This document shows positions 9,309 to 17,383 of a DNA stretch of 54,941 bases, piece after piece. Under the pieces are notes generated by a model that made no database searches, had not been told where the DNA came from, and saw only the letters and a program-made list of their open reading frames with translations. A program made the position numbers and the translations under genes. The DNA comes from Streptomyces panaciradicis (GTDB lineage: Bacteria; Actinomycetota; Actinomycetes; Streptomycetales; Streptomycetaceae). Numbering within the stretch: position 1 is the stretch's first letter; every line of letters begins with the position of its first letter. The stretch covers positions 1-54,941 of the forward strand of contig NZ_JAMGBF010000125.1 of NCBI RefSeq assembly GCF_023516615.1, given 5' to 3'.

Positions 9309-10724
9309 TTATCGCGTTGCCTTCGAGATCCGCCGCCCGCTGCGCGCGCGCAACGAGCCGTGATCTGAGGCGATGCCGGAAGTGTGCGCGCTGAACGTGC
9401 TCAGGATCAGGACGGCCAGCCCGCAGCCGGTGATGATCCACCAGGGTGCGGGGCGGACGCCCGCAGCGATCGCGGCGCCGACGACCGCGATGCCGAGGGA
9501 GGAGCCGATCTGGCGGCTGGTTGCGGCGACCGCTGCGGCGACCCCGGCCTGGGCGCGCGGCAGGCCGGAGACGGCCGTGTTCGTGATCGGTGCGTTGACG
9601 AAGCCGAAGCCGAGCCCGAACAGGGCGTAGGTGAGGGACAGCAGGGCGTGCGAGGGGTGGGTGGAGCGGGTGACCAGGACGGCCAGCAGCCCGCTCGCCG
9701 AGATGCCCGTGCCCGCGAGGAGGAGCGGGATGCGGGGGCCTCGGCTGCCGACGATCCGCCCAGACAGCGGCGGGCAGATCAGGGAAAGCACCGCCATCGG
9801 GAGCAGGTGCAGCCCGGTGGACAGCGCGCTGAGCCCCAACTGCCGCTGCAGGTAGAGGGTGTTGGCAAACAGGAAGCCGCCCAGTGCCGCGAAGGCGAAG
9901 ACCGCCGTCGCTGTGGCCGCGCTGAAGGAGGCGCTGCGGAAGAGACGCGGGTCGACGAGGGGTTCGGTGCGTCGGTTCTCGTACGGGACGAACCAGGCCA
10001 GCGCGCCTGCTGCGGCAACCAGGCAGGCCAAGATCGGTGGTGAGGTCCAGCCCTCGTCAGGGGCTTCGATGATGGCGTACGTCAGGGTGCCCAGCAGGGT
10101 GATGACGAGGAGCTGTCCCACCGGATCGGGCCGGCGGGCCCGGGGCGCGCGGGACTCGGGGACGTACCGCACGGTGAGCGCGAGGGCGGCCAGGCCGATC
10201 GGGATGTTCAGCCAGAACACGGAGCGCCAGCCCGCCGACTGCACCAGGAGGCCGCCGAGGATCGGTCCCGCCGCCATGCTGATCCCCACCACCCCGCCCC
10301 ACACGCCGATGGCCCGCGCCCGCTCCCGCGGCTCGGTGAAGGTGTTGGCCAGGATGGCCATCGCGACCGGGGTGAGCATGCAGCCGCCCACCGCCTGCAC
10401 CATCCGGAAGGCCACCAGCCACTCGAGTGTCGGCGCCAGGCTGCACAGCGCGGACGCGACGGTGAACAGTGCCAGGCCGAGTTGGAAGATCCGCCGCCGT
10501 CCGACGCGGTCGGCCGTGGAACCGGCCAGCGTCAGGAACGAGGCGAGCACGATGGTGTAGGCGTCGAGGGTCCATTGCAGACCGGAGATGGGGGAGGCGA
10601 GGGCGTCCTGCATCGAGGGCAGTGCGACGTTGAGGATGGTGGCGTCGAGGCTGACCAGCAGGACGCTCATGCAGCAGATGGTCAGGACGAGCAACTGGTG
10701 CCGTCTGCTCCCGGGTTCGGGCAT
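9309..10724 (-). CDS. MFS drug exporter, DHA2 (14-helix) type
   Basis: Integral membrane transporter of 471 aa, a proton-driven antiporter of the EmrB/QacA class by family. Seen: motif D1-like LDATILNVALPSM in helix 1, motif A GSTADRVGRRR between helices 2 and 3, motif C-like GPILGGLL in helix 5, and about 14 hydrophobic segments. Length is normal. The last 20 or so residues (SLRARSGRRISKATR) are basic and abut the IS256 relic, so the natural C-terminus may have been replaced. It is the third gene of the cupin / hydrolase / MFS operon, 14 bp after the hydrolase stop, under probable control of the divergent TetR protein. Confidence 0.92.
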   Translation of the reverse strand: MPEPGSRRHQLLVLTICCMSVLLVSLDATILNVALPSMQDALASPISGLQWTLDAYTIVLASFLTLAGSTADRVGRRRIFQLGLALFTVASALCSLAPTLEWLVAFRMVQAVGGCMLTPVAMAILANTFTEPRERARAIGVWGGVVGISMAAGPILGGLLVQSAGWRSVFWLNIPIGLAALALTVRYVPESRAPRARRPDPVGQLLVITLLGTLTYAIIEAPDEGWTSPPILACLVAAAGALAWFVPYENRRTEPLVDPRLFRSASFSAATATAVFAFAALGGFLFANTLYLQRQLGLSALSTGLHLLPMAVLSLICPPLSGRIVGSRGPRIPLLLAGTGISASGLLAVLVTRSTHPSHALLSLTYALFGLGFGFVNAPITNTAVSGLPRAQAGVAAAVAATSRQIGSSLGIAVVGAAIAAGVRPAPWWIITGCGLAVLILSTFSAHTSGIASDHGSLRARSGRRISKATR

Positions 10725-10738
10725 GGCAGCTTCCCTGT

Positions 10739-11560
10739 TCAGTGGGTCGGCCGGTTGGTGGCGTGCGCGTCCGCGAAGTCCCAGACCACGGGCAGGAATT
10801 CGGCCGGCGTCTCGACCTGCGGCATGTGACCGGTGCCGGGCAGCAGTTCGAACCGGGCGCCCGGGACGGCGTTCGCCCAGGCCCGGCCGTAGTCGGCGTC
10901 GACGACCTGGTCACTTTCGCCCCAGGCGACGAGCGTCGGGTGGGTGACCTTGGCCAGACGCTCGAGCAGGGTGGGGTCGGCCATGGCGTTCGGGCCGGAG
11001 TAAACCTCCAGTGCGGCCCGGTTGGCGACCATGACCGCCCGCTGGGCGTCGGAGAGGGTGCTGGGGTCGAAGCGGAACTTCGAGGGGTCGTGGAAGGAGA
11101 GCTGGGCCAGTTCGGCGGGGGAGAGGGGGAAGGTGTCGGCCACGGGGTGGCCGGGGACCTGTATGCCCACGGCGTTGACGAGGACGATACTGCTGATCCG
11201 GTCGCTGCCGAGTGCGGCCAGTTCTGCGGCGATCCATCCGCCGATGGAGTTGCCGACGACGGTGACGTCTTCCAGGCCGAGGGTGTCGAGCAGCTGTGCG
11301 TAGAGCTGGGCCAGGGTGGGGACGTCCGTCAGCCAGGCGGGGCGGGTGGTGCCGCCGAAGCCGGGGTGGACGGGGGTGATGACCCTGGCCGGCCGCTGCT
11401 CGGCGAGGAGCCCGGCGAAGAGGGCGACGGTCTGGGGGCCGCCGCCGCCGTGCAGGAGCAGGAAGGGGTGTCCCTCGCCCTGCGGCCTGCCCTGGACGTC
11501 GATGGTGAGGTCGACGTCGCCCTGTGCGAGGGAGAGGGTGTGGGTGGTGGTGCCGGTCAT
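10739..11560 (-). CDS. Alpha/beta hydrolase
   Basis: Hydrolase of 273 aa. The nucleophile elbow is GNSIGG, the oxyanion loop HGGGG follows FLLL, the acid is in GESDQVVD and the catalytic His is in GTGHMPQVE, so the triad is complete. ATG 11560 is chosen over an upstream in-frame ATG because GAGGAG sits 7 bases before it. It resembles meta-cleavage-product hydrolases and lactonases of aromatic breakdown, but the substrate cannot be assigned. Next to a cupin and an exporter it may detoxify a small molecule sensed by the TetR protein. Confidence 0.9.
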   Translation of the reverse strand: MTGTTTHTLSLAQGDVDLTIDVQGRPQGEGHPFLLLHGGGGPQTVALFAGLLAEQRPARVITPVHPGFGGTTRPAWLTDVPTLAQLYAQLLDTLGLEDVTVVGNSIGGWIAAELAALGSDRISSIVLVNAVGIQVPGHPVADTFPLSPAELAQLSFHDPSKFRFDPSTLSDAQRAVMVANRAALEVYSGPNAMADPTLLERLAKVTHPTLVAWGESDQVVDADYGRAWANAVPGARFELLPGTGHMPQVETPAEFLPVVWDFADAHATNRPTH

Positions 11561-11612
11561 GGAGGTACTCCTCAAGTAGGTGGTTCTGCAAAGGGGGGTG
11601 GGTCGGTGGGCC

Positions 11613-12071
11613 TCACGCGAAGTCGGTGGCCGGGACCGTGGCGTACCGGCTCATCACCTCGATCGTCGACTCCGGGGTCATCTCCCGGCCGCCGGCGATC
11701 ATGTCGCGCAGGTCGCGGAAGTACTGCACGTACAGGTCCGGCGTGAAGGTGTTGAGCATCACCGCCGGTTCGTCGCCGAGGTTGGCGAAGGTGTGCGGGG
11801 TGCCGGGCGGGATCATCGCGAGGGTGCCGGCCGGGGCGGCGTGGGTGGTCTGACCGATGGTGAAGTGGACGGTGCCGGAGACGACGTAGAAGCCCTCGTC
11901 GTGCTGGGCGTGCCGGTGCTGCGGTGGGCCCTGGGTGTGCGGGGCGATGGTGATCTCGCCGATTCCGAGGCGGTGCCCGGTGGTGCTGCCGTCCTCGAGG
12001 ATGCGGATCCGTGCTGGCCCCAGGTGGATGGTCTCGCCGTCGTCCGGCCCTACCAGGGAGACGTCGTTCAT
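11613..12071 (-). CDS. Cupin-domain protein
   Basis: Single-domain cupin of 152 aa. Motif 1 is seen as PPQHRHAQHDEGFYVVSG (HxH...E...G) and motif 2 as PPGTPHTFANLG (P...H...N), so a 2-His/Glu/His metal site is likely. ATG 12071 follows AAGGAG with correct spacing. It is first in the operon with the hydrolase and exporter. Candidates are a quercetinase-like dioxygenase or a polyketide-cyclase-like cupin; the sequence does not decide. Confidence 0.88.
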   Translation of the reverse strand: MNDVSLVGPDDGETIHLGPARIRILEDGSTTGHRLGIGEITIAPHTQGPPQHRHAQHDEGFYVVSGTVHFTIGQTTHAAPAGTLAMIPPGTPHTFANLGDEPAVMLNTFTPDLYVQYFRDLRDMIAGGREMTPESTIEVMSRYATVPATDFA

Positions 12072-12100
12072 CTTTTTCTCCTTCACGCCTCGGTGCTCGA

Positions 12101-12122
12101 CTCTCATGAGAGCGAGCTCTCA
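12101..12122. promoter_or_regulatory. Inverted repeats near the cupin start (putative TetR operator)
   Basis: TGAGAGC-GA-GCTCTCA (12107-12122) is a perfect palindrome of 7-bp arms and overlaps CTCTCATGAGAG (12101-12112). It sits in the divergent gap between the cupin and TetR genes, just upstream of the cupin start. Operator function is inferred from position and symmetry. Confidence 0.6.
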
Positions 12123-12164
12123 CGAAATGGAACGTTAGAGGGTTGCCTCTCTTCATGCAAGTGA

Positions 12165-12181
12165 ACTCTCATAAAGAGAGT
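12165..12181. promoter_or_regulatory. Second inverted repeat, ACTCTC-ATAAA-GAGAGT
   Basis: A perfect 6-bp-arm repeat that shares the CTCTCA/GAGAG half-site with the repeat at 12101-12122. It is 52 bp before the TetR start, so one repressor could control both directions. Confidence 0.6.
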
Positions 12182-12233
12182 CGGCAGTGATAGCCTGGGC
12201 CCGAGACCTACAGGCACGAACGGGGGCGCACCA

Positions 12234-12854
12234 ATGGCGACACGGACCGGAACCAGTGCGGGCGTGAGCACCGGCCGCAGCAACCAGAAGATGCGCACGC
12301 GGACCGCGATCGTCGATGCGGCCCGCCAACTCATCGGCACCGGTGGCGAAGTGACCATGCCCGCGATCGCACGCACGGCCCTGGTGTCGGAAGCCACCGC
12401 CTACCGGTACTTCCCCGATCTCCCCTCGCTGATCAGCGAGGCCCTGGCCGGCGTATGGCCACCCCCCGCCGACGCCCTCGCACCGGTCGCGGACTCGGCC
12501 GACCCCGTCGAACGCATCGCCTTCGCCTGCGAATTCCTGCTCCGCGGCATACTCGCCCGACAGGGAGCGGTGCGCGCGATGATCTCGGCGACCATCACCC
12601 GGCCCGAGACGGTGACCAACCGCCCCGGGGTTCGTTTCGGGCTCATCGACCACGCCCTGCTCCCCCTGCAGGACACGCTCGGGCGGACGGATCCCGAGGC
12701 GTTCGCCCAACTCAAGCGCGACCTCGCCGTTGTCGTCAGCGCGGAGGCGCTCTTCACGCTCACCGATCTGTGCGGGCTCGAACCGGACGAGGCCGTCGCC
12801 AGCGCCGTACGGACGGCGCGGAGGTTGACAAAGGCCGCGGTGCGAGAGATGTAG
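12234..12854 (+). CDS. TetR-family transcriptional repressor
   Basis: Regulator of 206 aa. After a polar 20-residue N-terminal arm the HTH reads RTAIVDAARQLI...TMPAIARTALVSEATAYRYFPDL, the canonical TetR recognition pattern ending in YRYF. The remaining 130 residues form the ligand-binding helical domain. GGGGGC precedes the ATG. Divergent transcription from the cupin / hydrolase / exporter operon, with inverted repeats between them, makes it their probable repressor; the inducer is unknown. Confidence 0.92.
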   Translation: MATRTGTSAGVSTGRSNQKMRTRTAIVDAARQLIGTGGEVTMPAIARTALVSEATAYRYFPDLPSLISEALAGVWPPPADALAPVADSADPVERIAFACEFLLRGILARQGAVRAMISATITRPETVTNRPGVRFGLIDHALLPLQDTLGRTDPEAFAQLKRDLAVVVSAEALFTLTDLCGLEPDEAVASAVRTARRLTKAAVREM

Positions 12855-13330
12855 TAGCCACCCAGGGTGGCGTGGTCCCACAGGCGGGCTCGGCCGCACA
12901 TGTCGGCGTTTTCGGGGAAGCCGTTCTCGGTGCTGCCGTCGTAGAGGCCGCCGATCCGTGCGGGCGTCAGGCCCTGTTCAGCCGCCATCTCAGCAGCGTG
13001 GGCCAGGCGAGGCTCACGGCGCGAGGTCATGGCAGAACTGTCCGTCCTGTCGGAGGCCGCATAACTCCTTGACCAACTGGGAGAGCTGGCCGGGTCAAAC
13101 CGGTCGGTGCACTGAGAGCTGGTGTTGATGTCTGCCTCGTAGCTGGTCTTGGACAGGAAGTTCGCCTTCGCGCCCACCGAGTCGCCGTAGCCGCAGTTGT
13201 TGTAGCTGTCGGTGATGTTGTCGATGGCGTCGTAGAAGGCCCACTTGGCGTCGTTTCGAGAAAGCCCGCCGGCAGGCCGCCATACCGCTACCAGGTCGTG
13301 CACATTGTTTCCCTTCTGCAGATGGCGGGA
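12855..13330 (-). pseudogene. Unrecognised gene remnants
   Basis: On the minus strand a GTG at about 13303 with AAGGGA before it opens into HDLVAVWRPAGGLSRNDAKWAF and a Cys-containing stretch (NNCGYGDSVGAKANFL, SSQCTDR) that reads like genuine protein. Past about 13105 a different frame reads QLVKELCGLRQDGQFCHDLAP and stops, as if a frameshift had occurred. A further piece near 12890-13030 (EQGLTPARIGGLYDGSTE, CGRARLWDHATLGGYY) also looks protein-like. No family was recognised. These are probably fragments of two decayed genes next to IS debris. Confidence 0.4.
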
Positions 13331-13452
13331 TCGGTGCCGGGCGCGAGCGGGGCAAAGGCCTGGCACACAGGGTGTCCGGCGCATCGTTCGGCCGGCGACG
13401 GAGGAGGGGGCCCTGCCGTCGGGGAGGGGAGTGGTCACCCGGCGGCAGGGGG

Positions 13453-13960
13453 CTAATCGGATGCCGCGTTGGCGTTCCAGGTCGGTGACGTGTCGGCGGT
13501 GGTAGTCGAGTTCGGCTTGGGCGGCGTGGGCGTAGTGGCGGACGACGTCCTTGCCGAGTAGGAGGTGGGCGACGGTGCTGAGTTCGCAGTACGCGAGCGC
13601 TTGGGCGAGATCGTCGTAGAGGGGGACGGAGTGCTGTTCTTGGTAGGCGTCGCTGTCGCAGGCCGGCCGCGCGGTTAGTTTCTCTTCGATGCCGTGGGTG
13701 ATGGCGGCGAGGTAGGTGGCGACCGCGACGTAGGCGGAGGCGTCGGCGCCGGCGAGCCGGATCTCCAGGTGTGCGCCGGGGCCGTGGCCGGTGACGCGGA
13801 CGGCGCAGCCGCGGTGGTCGAAGCCCCAGGTGTAGCGGGTGGGGGCGAAGGAGTGGGGCTGGTAGCGCTTGTAGGAGTTGACGGTGGGGGCATACAGGGG
13901 GGCCATGTGCGGCAGTGCGGAGAGAAGTCCGGCGATCGCGTGCGCCATCGCCGGCGCCAG
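13453..13960 (-). pseudogene. Glutamine synthetase-like protein, C-terminal fragment
   Basis: The minus strand reads AMAHAIAGLLSALPHMAPLY, then APTVNSYKRYQPHSFAPTRY, WGFDHRGCAVRV, EIRLAGADASAYVAVATYLA and HGIEEKL, ending near HVTDLERQRG. These are the conserved core and C-terminal segments of GlnA-type ligases, including the NxYKR substrate/ATP loop and the EIR...D patch; the subgroup acting on polyamines or amino acids other than glutamate is possible. The N-terminal two thirds are gone, cut where the IS256 fragment begins (about 13975), and the natural stop after the last helix is lost. Confidence 0.8.
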
Positions 13961-13975
13961 GCCTGCGCCCCGGCG

Positions 13976-14536
13976 GGCTGAAGGGTCTGCCGGACGCGAT
14001 TGAGACGGTCTGGCCCCGCACGGTTGTCCAAACGTGCATCGTTCACCTGATTCGCAATAGCATCCGGTACTGTGCTCGTCAGGACTGGGACAGGTCGCCA
14101 AGGATCTCAAGCCCGTCTACACCGCGCCGAGCGAGGCCGCCGCGACCGAACGGTTCTTGGAGTTCTCCGAGAAGTGGGGCACCAAGTATCCGGCCGTGAT
14201 CAAGCTGTGGTCCGATGCCTGGGCCGAGATGGTGCCCTTCCTGACCTTCGACGTCGAAATTCGCAAGGTCATCTGCAGCACCAACGCGATCGAGAGCGTC
14301 AACGCCCGCATCCGCAAGGCGGTTCGGGCCCGCGGCCACTTCCCCACCGAGGGCGCCGCGTTGAAATGCCTCTACATGGCGCTGATGAGCCTGGACCCGA
14401 CCGGCAAGGGCCGCCGCCGCTGGACGATGCGCTGGAAGGCACCCCTTAACGTTTTCCAGATCGCTTTCGATGGCCGCCTGACCCCCACCGACCAGCGATA
14501 ACTCAACAACCAAGATCAGCCGTTAAGTTGACACAC
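13976..14536 (+). mobile_element. IS256-family element, 5'-truncated with frameshift (copy 2)
   Basis: Begins abruptly with GLKGLPDAIETVWPRTVVQT and runs to CARQDWD. One base is then missing near 14088 and the reading continues in another frame with KDLKPVYTAPSEAA, AEMVPFLTFDVEIRKVIC, STNAIESVNARIRKAVRARG and a normal end at 14501. The end beyond the stop reads TTGACACAC at 14529-14536, matching the outer bases of copy 1. It is inverted relative to copy 1 and differs in sequence, so it is a separate insertion. Confidence 0.85.
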
Positions 14537-14683
14537 CGCTGCGATGAAGGCCGTGATGCGTTCAGACGGAGGCTCCCTGACCTCACTGCCGAGATAGCGG
14601 TCGTACAAGCCATTGAAGGACCGGCGGGCGCTCTTGTCGTCCGCCGGTCGCACACCTTCCCAAACAGCCAGGTCGTAGCTCAT
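14537..14683 (-). pseudogene. 5' fragment of a hypothetical gene cut by IS256
   Basis: ATG at 14683 on the minus strand gives MSYDLAVWEGVRPADDKSAR, then SFNGLYDRYLGSEVREPPSE and RITAFIAA, where the IS256 terminal bases begin. This N-terminus belongs to a common actinobacterial family of uncharacterised proteins of roughly 150 aa (from memory). The rest of the gene was not found on the other side of the IS fragment, so a deletion followed the insertion. Confidence 0.65.
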
Positions 14684-14771
14684 GCCAGGAGGCTCTCACG
14701 CCGCTCTGACAGCCATAAGAAACGACGTCTTAGACCGTGTCCTATGTGGTGAGGCGGCCGTTGGTCTGGGC

Positions 14772-15588
14772 ATGGGGCGGGGCACATGGAGTTGGATTGT
14801 TCCGGACGGGCTGTGGGAGATCGCGAAACCGCTGATCCCGCCGTCGAAGGTGCGGCCGCAGGGCGGCGGGACTCAAGACACACCTGATGAGACGCTGTTC
14901 GCGGCCATCATCTACGTCCTGGTCAGCGGCTGCGCCTGGCGATCGTTGCCGCCGTGCTTCGGCGTCTCGAAGTCGACGGCCCACCACCGGTTCCTGATCT
15001 GGTCCAGAGCCGGTGTCTGGGGCCGCCTCCACGAAGCGGTCCTGCACCGGCTCGACGACGGCGGCCTCATCGACGTCACCCGCGTCGTCCTCGACACCGC
15101 CCACGTCAGGGCTAAAAAAGGGGCGAACACACAGGTCCGAGCCCCGTGGACCGAGGCAAGCCGGGTTCCAAGATGCACATCCTTTCGGACGCGAACGGAC
15201 TGCCACTCCTCGTCGGCGTCTCAGCCGGCAACACCCACGACAGCGAAGGGCTGAAGCCCATGGTCGAGGGTCACCAAACGAGACACGACCCTCACCGAGG
15301 ACGGTACTTCAAGCCCCAGCGCCTGCATGCGGACAAGGCCTACGACCGCGCCGACCTGCGCAGATGGTTGCGGTGGAAGCGCATCGGGGTACGGATCGCC
15401 CGCAAAGGCATCGAATCCAGCGAACGACTAGGCCGACGCAGATGGGTCATCGAACGGACCATGTCCTGGCTCTCCGGCTACCGACGCCTCAGCCCCCGCT
15501 ACGAGCGAAACCCCGTAACTACCTGGCCTTCCTCGGACTTGCCGCCGCCCTCTGCTGCTACAAGCGACTCGTCCGCCTCACCACATAG
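14772..15588 (+). pseudogene. IS5-family transposase (two frames, C-terminal indel)
   Basis: The first frame from ATG 14772 reads SWIVPDGLWEIAKPLIPPSK, then DETLFAAIIYVLVSGCAWRS (helix-turn-helix region) and VVLDTAHVRAKKG. At A6G4 (15114-15123) a -1 shift is needed to continue with GEHTGPSPVDRGKPGSKMH, LPLLVGVSAGNTHDSEGL, ADKAYDRADLRRWL and RWVIERTMSWLSGYRRLSPR, the DDE domain with its ERTMSWL signature. At 15511-15514 one C is missing, throwing the end (RNYLAFLGLAAALCCYKRLV) into the first frame again. The A6G4 shift is probably programmed; the C-run deletion is probably inactivating. Confidence 0.85.
15114..15123 (+). promoter_or_regulatory. A6G4 slippery site in the IS5 transposase
   Basis: AAAAAAGGGG at the junction of the two transposase frames. 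A -1 shift, or one extra A from transcriptional slippage, joins them. Frameshifting at such runs is known for several IS5 subgroups; here it is inferred from the conserved protein read on both sides. Confidence 0.6.
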
Positions 15589-15689
15589 GACACGGTCTAA
15601 CTCGACGGCGCAGAGGGGGTGGTTGGTCTTCGCTGTGAGCGGCGGCTCTGTGTGCTGGTGTGTCAGTGGTGCCGGTTATGTTGCTGGGC

Positions 15690-16241
15690 ATGACACGTTG
15701 GATCAAGTATGGCGTCATGGCGTGGATGGAAGGCGGCCGGTACAGGGACGACGAGACTGTCCTGGTCTACTTCAAGGGGACCAGCCTGGCTGCCATGGCC
15801 GAGGGCCTGTCCGCACAGCGCCGACCGCGGTTCGCCTACGGCAACGACCCATCACCGGGCGACTGGGGCGTGATCGTGCACCACATGTCCAACCCTGCCC
15901 TTGAGGACTACGACGGGATCGACTACCGCAGGCTGTGCCCTCAGGGCGCTGAGCTGATGGTGTTTGTTCCCAACCCGTGCGTGGCCAAGGCCCACGGACC
16001 CAAGGCCTACCACTACAAGGACGGCCAGACATCGTCCTGCATCGACTACGAGGACCCTGACTACGTCGGCGAATACTGGCCCAACAAGATGGCCCCCCTC
16101 ATCACGGCGGCCGGACTGGATCATCAGAGCGATACCTATGAGGAGCAGCTGACCCAGCTGATCTGCGACCACCTGGGACTGCCCGCACTGGATCGCGACA
16201 CCATCACGGTGGACCGCGACCTGGTGGCTTCCTACTTCTAG
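15690..16241 (+). CDS. Hypothetical protein, 183 aa
   Basis: Not recognised. From ATG 15690 the product is an acidic, Tyr/Asp-rich soluble protein (MTRWIKYGVMAWMEGGRYRD...) with no signal or membrane helix and a compact composition typical of a real gene (IHYRR-like helices, YYKDGQT, DHLGLPALDRDTIT). An ATG 12 bases earlier (15678) is an alternative; neither has a strong ribosome site. It stands alone between the IS5 element and the terminator at 16388, facing the SUKH gene. Confidence 0.6.
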   Translation: MTRWIKYGVMAWMEGGRYRDDETVLVYFKGTSLAAMAEGLSAQRRPRFAYGNDPSPGDWGVIVHHMSNPALEDYDGIDYRRLCPQGAELMVFVPNPCVAKAHGPKAYHYKDGQTSSCIDYEDPDYVGEYWPNKMAPLITAAGLDHQSDTYEEQLTQLICDHLGLPALDRDTITVDRDLVASYF

Positions 16242-16387
16242 GCGCCTCTTCGACGGGCCCCTAAGGTTTCCGTCCGTCGGGTCAGCCGACGCCGTTCGGC
16301 AGAGTGGTTCGAGCACTGCACGTCGACCGCGACCACCTGCGCGTGGAGCAAGATCAGCTGGCGCAAGCCTGAGCGTCAGGCAGGTGG

Positions 16388-16430
16388 AGCAGGGAGGGGG
16401 CCAGTCCGCAGGACCGGCCCCCTCCCTGCT
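16388..16430. terminator. Strong bidirectional-type hairpin
   Basis: A 15-bp perfect stem (AGCAGGGAGGGGGCC / GGCCCCCTCCCTGCT) with a 13-base loop lies just past the SUKH stop (16436) and about 150 bp beyond the stop of the plus-strand gene. It can terminate both convergent genes. Confidence 0.85.
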
Positions 16431-16435
16431 GTGGG

Positions 16436-17383
16436 TCAGCCGGCCAGCGGCTGCCACCGGTCTTCCTGCGCGGGATCGAGCCGGCTGCCCCACACCAGCG
16501 CCCCGCCTACCAGGCCGGGCTTGTCCCGCGTCGCCAGGGCGGGAGCTTCGAGCATGTCCGCGACGTTCTCCAGGTAGGCCGCCAGCGTGTCGAGCTCATC
16601 GCCAGGACCTTCGTTGTAACGGGACCAACGGCCCAGGTAGCCAGTCGCAGCGTCCAGATACAGGCCCGAGGTGCGGTCCGTGACGCCATAGGAGACGACC
16701 GGGATCCAGGCCGCGTTCCACACAGTGATCCGGTTGTCCGCGGTACGGCGGCTGTTGAGGGCGTCCTGATGGGCTTGGGTGTCCATCTGCTGCCGGTAGA
16801 AGTCAGCTACGCCGTCCAGGGGCATCAGGGCCTGGTTGCCGGGCAGGCATCCCGCGCCGTCTACCCCGTCGTCGCCCCCGGTGAGAGACCACCAGGCGCG
16901 CAGGTCGGTGGGTATCGAGATGCCGAGGTCCTGCTCCAGGCCGGTGAGGGTCGCGGAGCTCGCGCCGTCGCGGAGCGCCGCGTGGGAGTCGGGGGCGTGG
17001 TGCTGGAGCCAGTGGGTGATGCGTTGCCAGGCGTCGGCGATCTGCCGCTCGGCGACCGTATCGAGGCCGGGACCGGCAGGCTCGCCGTTGCTCTCACCCT
17101 GACCCTGGCTCTCGGCGTTCGCGGCGGCCTCGTTGACCGGGACCCGGTTCACGTACCGGATCTCGATCCGATCGGGCTCGCGTATGTAGCCGACGGCCAG
17201 GGCGGGACAGTCCTCGAACAGGTCGCCGTCGATCATCACGGTGAGGATGCCGGGCAGAGTCGAGGGCCGGCCCATGTCCGGATCGTCCGCCAGTTGGCCG
17301 GCCAGGACCCTCAGGGCGTACGGCGCGCCCGCCCCCAACTGTAAGACGGTGTCGCGCACGTGTGGAGGGATCTCAACGTTCAC
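16436..17383 (-). CDS. SMI1/KNR4 (SUKH) family protein with N-terminal extension
   Basis: Protein of 315 aa. Residues about 115-300 are a SUKH fold: LEQDLGISIPTDLRAWWSLT, GCLPGNQALMPLDGVADFYR, WIPVVSYGVTDRTSGLYLDA, RWSRYNEGPGDELDTLAAYL. SUKH proteins are mostly immunity proteins against secreted nuclease or deaminase toxins, though many in Streptomyces are orphans. The first 80 residues form a separate small alpha/beta domain (LPGILTVMIDGDLFEDCPAL, RIEIRYVNR) joined by a polar Gln/Gly/Asn-rich linker; its role was not recognised. No toxin gene adjoins it, so the immunity role is inference. Confidence 0.8.
   Translation of the reverse strand: MNVEIPPHVRDTVLQLGAGAPYALRVLAGQLADDPDMGRPSTLPGILTVMIDGDLFEDCPALAVGYIREPDRIEIRYVNRVPVNEAAANAESQGQGESNGEPAGPGLDTVAERQIADAWQRITHWLQHHAPDSHAALRDGASSATLTGLEQDLGISIPTDLRAWWSLTGGDDGVDGAGCLPGNQALMPLDGVADFYRQQMDTQAHQDALNSRRTADNRITVWNAAWIPVVSYGVTDRTSGLYLDAATGYLGRWSRYNEGPGDELDTLAAYLENVADMLEAPALATRDKPGLVGGALVWGSRLDPAQEDRWQPLAG

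Larger units (their letters stand above)
14731..15599 (+). mobile_element. IS5-family insertion sequence
   Basis: Complete element bounded by perfect inverted repeats of about 25 bp (left from 14733, right to 15597; outer bases GACCGTGTCCTATGTGG) and flanked by a TA duplication (14731-14732 and 15598-15599). It holds a transposase read in two frames plus one damaging indel. The target is intergenic, 47 bp upstream of the interrupted gene fragment. Confidence 0.9.
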
